From Mermis nigrescens (Eukaryota > Nematoda > Enoplea > Mermithida > Mermithidae): a stretch of 64,000 nt of DNA. Every line of letters begins with the position of its first letter. The first letter of the stretch is position 1. A program made the translations under genes and the position numbers. Under the pieces are notes generated by a model, which did no database searches, was not told the origin of the DNA, and saw only the letters and a list, made by a program, of their open reading frames with translations. The stretch lies in contig JAVLUZ010000647.1 of the NCBI GenBank assembly GCA_036768485.1, forward strand, positions 1,188,194 through 1,252,193. The letters run 5' to 3'. Below are positions 58,236 to 64,000 of this stretch, in pieces.

Positions 58236-58307
58236 GCGCTAATGCATAGGGTCAGACAAAAAAGCACCTGCAATTTCTATTTTATATAAGGTTAAAGGCG
58301 ATATAAT

Positions 58308-58547
58308 CATACCTGGGCGTGGTGGGTTTGAAGGGTATGCACCCCCAGAAACCAAAACTACCCCCTAGAAACCAAAATACCCCCAGAATCCAATTTTTGA
58401 ATTTTTTTTCGTTTTTTTCGCAATTTTTTGATGCCAATGGATAGTGCTCGATGAAACGTTGAAAAATGGTGTTTTTCCGCCATGCCACCATTTTTTTACC
58501 ATTGGAAAAAACTTGCACCCCCAGAACTTTGGGGCCGCCCACCTATG
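58308..58547. mobile_element. hAT-type MITE, TGGGC family
   Basis: 240 bp from CATACCTGGGC to GCCCACCTATG; flanks GATATAAT and GATGTAAA agree at six of eight bases. Confidence 0.77.
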
Positions 58548-58706
58548 GATGTAAAGCAATTAAAATGGGCTCAAATGCTAAAAAATTGCGTCCTTGTCAG
58601 ATAAAAGCGTATTATATAGGCTATTTTGAACATTTTCGTCATTTGACTAAGAAAAAAGCGTAAAGAGAAAATTTACTGATCTGGATTTTTGGGGTTCAAC
58701 TCCCTT

Positions 58707-58708
<2 letters not shown>

Positions 58709-58765
<57 letters not shown>

Positions 58766-58849
58766 GCACGCACACACGCACGCACGCACGCACACACGCA
58801 CACACACACACACGCACGCACGCACACGCACGCACGCACGCACACACAC
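58709..58849. repeat. (CA)n / (CGCA)n microsatellite
   Basis: About 140 bp of CA repeats passing into CACG-containing variants. Long open frames in several frames (poly-His-Thr, poly-Cys-Val) are artefacts of the repeat. Confidence 0.97.
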
Positions 58850-58974
58850 CTGTCGAACTGACCTTGTGCACCTATGCACTAATGTTTTTAGCCACAGAAA
58901 TGATACTATAAATGTTACGCAATCACAAAATCATCTGACAGTACCTTTCTATCCGACCCTCAAGTGTAACAGGT

Positions 58975-59180
58975 AGGCCGCACCAAAATTCTAAGGGTAG
59001 GTGTAAGATTTTCAAAGGTCAAAAAGTAGTGGTATGGCGATAAAACACCATTTTTAAACGATTCTCATCTAGCACTATCCATTGGCATCAAAAAATCGCG
59101 AAAAAACTAGAAGAATTTCAAAAATTTTATTCTTGGGGTTATTCGGCCTCCAGGGGATACATACCCCCACGCCAACGTGT
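58975..59180. mobile_element. hAT-type MITE, TGGGC family, diverged
   Basis: Begins CAGGTAGGCCGCACCAAAATTC, interior TTGGCATCAAAAAATCGCG, ends CCCCCACGCCAACGTGTG. Flanks are not clearly duplicated. A still more decayed copy may lie at about 59268-59405. Confidence 0.6.
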
Positions 59181-59628
59181 GGGTAACACAATGACATTCC
59201 TATGTGCACGTATGACGCTCCTAGCTACATCCTAGATTTTGCCCTTCCATTCAACATATAAATGGGCAGAACCAACCTAATTCTTAGGAAATCCGATGTG
59301 CCTAATCGCAAAAAAGCACCAAAAAATGAAATTCTGGTCTCTATCGTAATCAGCGGGTTTTTTAATACTGAAAGTCTAAAGGCCCTTGCCAACGTGTGCT
59401 GCCCACCCTGACGATGCGCACCAATGACGCCAATGCACTACGCAGCATATTACTAACTTTTAATTGTTTTTCTACATGAATCCACAAACAAAAGTAATGT
59501 GCCATATTTTAAAAGAAAATCCGCATAAAGCGCTCATCTTGACATGAAATTATCTTTTGAAGGCTGCCAATTCCATCAAATATTTGTACATAGCTTTGCT
59601 AACTTGATATATATCGCATAGTGCTTAC

Positions 59629-59717
59629 TGGAAGTTCGAAGCTCTGATTATCTAAATCGATAAGCGGTTCGACTTTCAAATAAGACGGAAGTTTTTCGGA
59701 TCTGAGCATGGCTTTGA
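59629..59717 (-). CDS. ACSL N-terminal exon
   Basis: Donor GTAAGC (59628-59623) follows a reading frame encoding A-M-L-R-S-E-K-L-P-S-Y-L and V-E-P-L-I-D-L-D-N-Q-S-F-E-L-P. It joins the 55635 exon in phase 0 to give E-L-P|N-E-P-G-V-R-V-S, which matches the ACSL stretch (P..DL..QS.E..G..GVRVS). The 5' limit is uncertain: an AG at 59719-59718 is used here, but the frame stays open about 50 bp further. The membrane-anchor N-terminus would lie further upstream and was not found. Confidence 0.75.
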
Positions 59718-60099
59718 CTTTTATTTTATATGAATATTGAAGATCATTATCATGATACACGTAGAATCGAAATAATCAGCTAATTAAAGACTTCCTTTTG
59801 TCATCTGGCTCAACATGATGTCGTGAAGATCTCAGCTTAAAAAAACAAATACGACAAATTCAATTTCTAAACATTAGTGAAACAGAATCGCAATTCAGCT
59901 TGAAAAAGCCGATCGTCCTGCGCATGCATGTAATGAATCAAAATTTCATGGAGTAGTGCGTAGTCGACCATTTTTAAGGGGAAAATGACCATATTTTGAC
60001 CAAAAATGGCAAAGCTCTCAAGCAATCCCAGATACCTCCTGATCAGTTCTAATACAAAAAGTAATAAATAAAGCTTCCTCTAATGTCGAATTGAACCGG

Positions 60100-60157
60100 T
60101 CTTCGTCGATTAGTGAAGACGTCAAATTTTGAATCAAGAGGTCCTCGGTTCGAATCC
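60100..60157 (+). other. tRNA-like promoter remnant (A and B boxes)
   Basis: A B-box GGTTCGAATCC at 60147-60157 follows an A-box-like GTCGATTAGTGAAGAC at 60105-60120 with a CTTC/GAAG D-stem. Anticodon and T stems do not pair properly, so it is a tRNA-derived SINE or a decayed tRNA rather than a functional gene. Confidence 0.3.
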
Positions 60158-60257
60158 AACAAGCAGCAGCAGATTTCTAAAAATGTCATCGATGGAATAA
60201 GCGCATCCGAAAACCTAGGAAAACCGCGACTTAGCGCTTCTGCATACGCTTGCTGCC

Positions 60258-60480
60258 AGGCCCGTATCCAGGGGGATAGGGGGCACGTTCCCTCCACCCT
60301 GAAATGAAATATGTGAACAATTTTTTCCTTTACTCATCCTTTGCCTTTTTAGCCAAAAATCGCAAAAAATCTAGTCTATTTAGTCCCAAGCGCGCGGTTT
60401 AAACACTCCATTTTTAGTCTTTATGCAATCTAAAGCGTATTTCGCATCTATGTTTCTCCTTTTCTTCATAGGTGTTACAC
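60258..60480. mobile_element. CAGGCCCGTATCC-family fragment
   Basis: Left end CAGGCCCGTATCCAGGGGG, then AGTCTATTTAGTCCCAAGCGCGCGG, which also occurs near 42425 inside the 42269 element. The right end was not found. Confidence 0.6.
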
Positions 60481-61293
60481 AGAAAATGAGATTTGTTTAA
60501 GAAGCAAGAATGACAGCAATTTTTCGGCGATGATTATGGATTGAAGGGTGAATTTACAGCCGTGAATCGGCTGATTTTGTAAAAATTTCAACATTTTGAT
60601 TAAAAAAATTTGAAGTGCGCTTTTTACAAAATTTTCCAGGGCTCTGCTGCGGACCCCGCTGTGGGGAGCGCTTGAGCGCACCACTCCAGACCCCTCAGCC
60701 CTAAAAGAGATGGTTTCCATTGGATTCTTAATAATATAATAATATAATACTTTATTCGGAATAAACGCAGGGATAAAAAAGTCGCCAGGAAAATAAGATA
60801 GCAAAGTGTAAAATGCGAAATGTCCTGGACACTAGGGATGTTCCGGTTCCAGGTATTTCAAAAAAATCGGTTCCGGTTCCGGTTCTTGGAAAACAAGAAT
60901 TTCGGTTCCGGTTCCGGTAAGTTGGAACCGTCGGTCCCGGTTCCGGTTCGGTTCTTCAACTAGAGAACCGTCGGTTCCGGTTCCGGATCTCGGTTCCTGT
61001 GTTAAAGTATGTACGCTCTTGATAGCTTGACATCACCGAAACATGTGAAGATGTAATCGAAAGATAAATCATTCAGGAAGTCGTTTCTATCTGGCGACTG
61101 CACGTTCGAAAAAGTTTTACGTCTAGTTGACAATTTACTTATAAATCACTGAATATTATCTATGTGTTTCTTGATTGGAGACTTATACGAAATCGAAATG
61201 CATAATTCATGACGAAGATCTGCTTCAATGGTAGAAAGAGAAGTCGAAGAATTTGCCGATTCTCGCGTTTATAGCTTAGCAGTATCTTGCAGC

Positions 61294-62353
61294 CAGTGGC
61301 GGATCTAGGATCTTCCTAAGGGGGCAGTATTCCAACTTTTCCAAAAACAGTCGAAAATAGGTTCAAAATTTGCCCTTAACGCGCGAAACAGCGTTTTTTT
61401 CGGCGTTTTACAATGTATACTTTTACATTAAATCACTTTTGACGCAATAGTTTTTCTTAAAATTTTAAAATTTTCGACAATTTTGTGCTAAAAATCACTA
61501 AAATTCTTTGACTTTATCAGAATTCTGGCGCGAAGCAGTTTTTTTTGTACAAGGTCCGTTTGACATGTACAAAGATGATCCCTCAAAAGTCTTTGTACAT
61601 AATGAACACACAAATTTTTGGGTACTATAATATGATACAGTAGCGATTTTAATTTGGTAAAAACAGAGTTTTTCGACTTTTGGTAGTGTATTTCAGCTAA
61701 GTTATGGGTCTCTAAGGGCAAAAATCACTAAGAATCGTCTTAAAACGGCGCGAAGCGCCTATAAATTTGACATTTTTCCTTTCGAAATGCAGTTTCTGTC
61801 AATATAAAGATAAATAGAGCACACAATCAGTCATTTCGACGCGAAGCGCCGCAAATTTCTGCGAATTTTAGACCTTTTTAGTGATTTTTGTCTCTCCAAA
61901 AATCTTCGTACATGTACAAAGACGGTCCCGAAAAGTCTTGGCACATCGGAAAAATCTTTGCCGAACACAAAAAACCGTGGCGCGAAGCGCCGGAAATTTT
62001 TGAGATTAAGACTGATAGACGTCAAGAAGCATAATTTACAGCTTGATCTACTATATTTATAGCATTTGATGCGAAACATCGAAATTTTTAATTGAAAATA
62101 GAAGAAAACTATGCAAAAATAGCTGTATCTGCTGCTAAAGTTGTTTTGAAACCTACATGAACAGAAAATGGCTTCCAGGTGGTCAAGAAAGTAAATAAAT
62201 GTCATTAATAGGTATATCATCCAGCGCGTAGCGCCGAAAAATTTGAGAAATTGAGGGCCAAAAAATAATTGCAAATTGTATATCCATTCTTTATCTCGCC
62301 AAACATTATTGGCGAATGGGGGCGGCTCCCCCGCCCCCTTAGATTCGCCCCTG
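61294..62353. mobile_element. hAT-type element, CAGTGGCGGATC family, nest level 2
   Basis: From CAGTGGCGGATCTAGG to CTTAGATTCGCCCCTG, flanked by CTTGCAGC (61286-61293) and CTTTCAGC (62354-62361). Contains the 61536-61979 MITE. A minus-strand open frame of 193 codons (61831-62412) crosses this region but shows no transposase motif. Confidence 0.83.
61536..61979. mobile_element. hAT-type MITE, GTACAAAG family, nest level 3
   Basis: 444 bp from CAGTTTTTTTTGTACAAGG to CAAAAAACCGTG, exact target duplication GCGCGAAG (61528-61535 and 61980-61987), i.e. inserted inside a GGCGCGAAGCGCC hairpin motif of its host element. Confidence 0.88.
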
Positions 62354-63455
62354 CTTTCAGCGCCAGCTACAAGCGTTCCATTGGAACAGCTCTTCACTTG
62401 CACTGGAATCATTTACGACCCTCTCAGAAACAGGCTACATGGCGAAAAAGCAGAACGACTGTTATTTTTAAAATAGAATTTACGCGGAACAATACTAAGT
62501 TTTAGTCTGTAAACTTTTGGGTAATGATAGGTTGAATTGCTGCTCCATGTCTTCACTAAATTTTATGAAGTTCGATTTTTATATCTAATTTTAAAAAACC
62601 GATAACCGACTCCAAAAAAGATCGGTTCCGGTTCTTAGAAAATCAAAAAATCGGTTCCGGTTCCAGTTCCGGTTCTTAGAATATCAAAAAATCGGTTCTC
62701 GGTTCCGGTTCCGGTTCCAAAAAAATGGTCGGTTCCAGCCGGTTCCGGTTCTGGTTAACCGGCACATCCCTACTGGACACACAGGCAAATAGTGAATTGC
62801 GCTCACATGTGTCCCGTCAAAAAATTTCCGAAATCATGCTTTTTTAAATTTCTCTTAAATGTCTCAACATTTGGAGAATTTCGAATATATTGTGGAAGAT
62901 CGTTCCAAATTCTAGCTTATCTAGTAGCAAAACAATACTTTTTACAATCGAGTCGAAATTTACCTAAATAGATATGATTTGCAAATGCGTTCCTAGTACG
63001 CGAATGACCATAAAACTGATAAAAATCTTCAGAAGGTAAGAGATTATTATGAATATTATACGTAACAATTAAATCAAAATAAATTCTACGGAGTTCAGCC
63101 GCTCTAAATCTAAGGCTTTTAGCCTTCCATCATAAGAATGTCCTGTATATCCAAATAACCTTTTAGTAAATTTTCGCTGTACCCGTTCTACCCTGTTGAT
63201 ACCAGAAAGCAAATGAGGGCTCCATACAGTTGGAGCATACTCTACTATAGACCGTATATAATTGTATACAAACTGAGAAGATAAGAATCTGTTTGTAGTG
63301 AGAAAGTCGATAATGTTTTAGTTTATCAAACTTTTCATGATTTTACTTGATGAGCAGCAAATAGAAATCGGTCTGTAATTTCTCACTAAGGCTGCGTCTC
63401 CTTTTTTAAAGACAGGAGTTACATTGGCCGATTTCCATAAATTAGGGATAGTGCT

Positions 63456-64000
63456 AGTTGAATGAATGAATGAATGAAATAATTTATTACTGAAACGCGA
63501 CAATTACGAAAGATGTAAAAGAGTAATAAAACGTACGGTCAAAAGAATAAAAGCGTATATACAGCAAAAGGCTATGAGCGAGTCATGAAAATGACGATTT
63601 AAGCCCGCCCTATAATAAATTTGGATAAGTCGACATCAATTAATCTAGATTTGAATATATTTAAGTTAGGGGAAGAGACTAAAAAATCAGGTAGGTGATT
63701 CCAAACAGAGATATACTTATAGAAAAAGTCGAATTTTTGTAAATTAGAACGGACAAGAGGAACAACTAGCTTGAAACGATTTGTGCAGCAAGTAGTATTT
63801 TGATTAAGCACAAAAAAATCTGTCATGGAAAGACAAGATTTTTGACTAATAATTTGATACATCATACATAAGCAAATATGAAGGCGACGTAATTCTAATC
63901 GACACAAGTTAAGTTGGTTAAGGCGTTCGTCGTAAGAAAGAGGGCTATGATATCCAACTATGTATTTAGTAAATTTACACTGAAAAGCCTCCAGCCTGTT
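63456..64000 (-). mobile_element. LINE family 1 copy C, 3' part
   Basis: The minus strand from the window edge to an (ATTC)n tail at 63456-63480. Encodes L-E-L-R-R-L-H-I-C-L-C-M-M-Y-Q and I-S-V-W-N-H-L-P-D-F, nearly identical over about 75 residues to copy B (40274-40510). Its frame stays open to F-I-I-G-R-A, where copy B is broken. Extends beyond the window. Confidence 0.88.

Larger units (their letters stand above)
60833..62772. mobile_element. hAT-type element with GGTTCC arrays, nest level 1
   Basis: 1940 bp from TAGGGATGTTCCGG to CCGGCACATCCCTA, exact target duplication CTGGACAC (60825-60832 and 62773-62780). GGTTCCGGTTCC arrays lie just inside both ends (60841-60990 and 62620-62755). 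The middle holds the element at 61294-62353. Confidence 0.9.
60730..63455 (-). mobile_element. LINE, family 3, interrupted by nested elements
   Basis: The minus strand carries RT parts: L-W-K-S-A-N-V-T-P-V-F-K-K-G-D and Y-R-P-I-S-I-C-C-S-S (63350-63450), V-E-Y-A-P and V-Q-R-K-F-T-K (63130-63290), and I-W-N-D-L-P-Q-Y-I-R-N-S (about 62850-62930). An internal deletion separates the first two. The 3' end is near 60730 with TTATAATAT repeats. The element at 60833-62772 splits the 3' region, duplicating CTGGACAC. Confidence 0.75.

Noticed and set aside
58647..58976. Open frames of poly-His-Thr and poly-Cys-Val
   Set aside because: Produced by the (CA)n microsatellite; no start context, no homology.
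61831..62412. 193-codon minus-strand frame
   Set aside because: Spans the junction of nested elements and has no recognisable domain.
1..64000. CRISPR array, bacterial operon or prophage
   Set aside because: The sequence is eukaryotic (spliced exons, LINEs, mariner); the tandem repeats have no spacer structure.

Overview
This is a eukaryotic (animal) genomic window: AT-rich, intron-containing, with split genes whose coding exons join at GT..AG boundaries, and dominated by transposable elements. Three host genes can be recognised. (1) 0.6-2.8 kb, + strand: two exons of a secreted EGF-CUB protein, the C-terminal arrangement of astacin/tolloid-type metalloproteases. (2) 20.7-21.7 kb, - strand: two exons of LAMTOR5, a Ragulator subunit. 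(3) 35.7-59.7 kb, - strand: about eleven exons of a long-chain acyl-CoA synthetase (ACSL) gene stretched over roughly 24 kb, with introns stuffed with mobile elements. Short introns, TTTTCAG-type acceptors and the EGF-CUB gene would fit an invertebrate such as a nematode or other ecdysozoan, but this is inference. One 100-base run of N (22321-22420) marks an assembly gap.

Layout: 0-3.4 kb, EGF-CUB gene fragment. 3.4-19.4 kb, a repeat landscape of short hAT-type MITEs with 8-bp target duplications, Tc1/mariner-type MITEs flanked by TA, a 51-bp and a 48-bp minisatellite, a foldback element carrying inverted minisatellites (11.8-13.05 kb) and a satellite of 145-175 bp units (14.9-16.4 kb). 19.4-22.3 kb, LAMTOR5. 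22.6-31.9 kb, a large inverted-terminus element plus several non-LTR retrotransposon (LINE) fragments. 31.95-34.26 kb, a decayed mariner transposon split by two later insertions. 35.7-59.7 kb, ACSL with a LINE and more than a dozen MITEs in its introns. 60.7-64 kb, a LINE broken by a three-level nest of hAT-type elements, followed by a second, younger LINE.

The genes are not an operon; they are unrelated housekeeping or secreted functions (lipid activation, lysosomal nutrient signalling, extracellular protein). Two places in ACSL (a one-base frame break in the 38.8-kb exon and a missing AG acceptor near 46.78 kb) suggest either sequence errors or a decaying gene. The most unusual repeat signal is a short GC-rich hairpin (GGCGC-GAA-GCGCC) that recurs inside several otherwise unrelated transposon families. 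At least eight different element families show 8-bp target duplications, yet no hAT transposase was recognised in the window, so they look non-autonomous. Coordinates of degenerate repeats are approximate.
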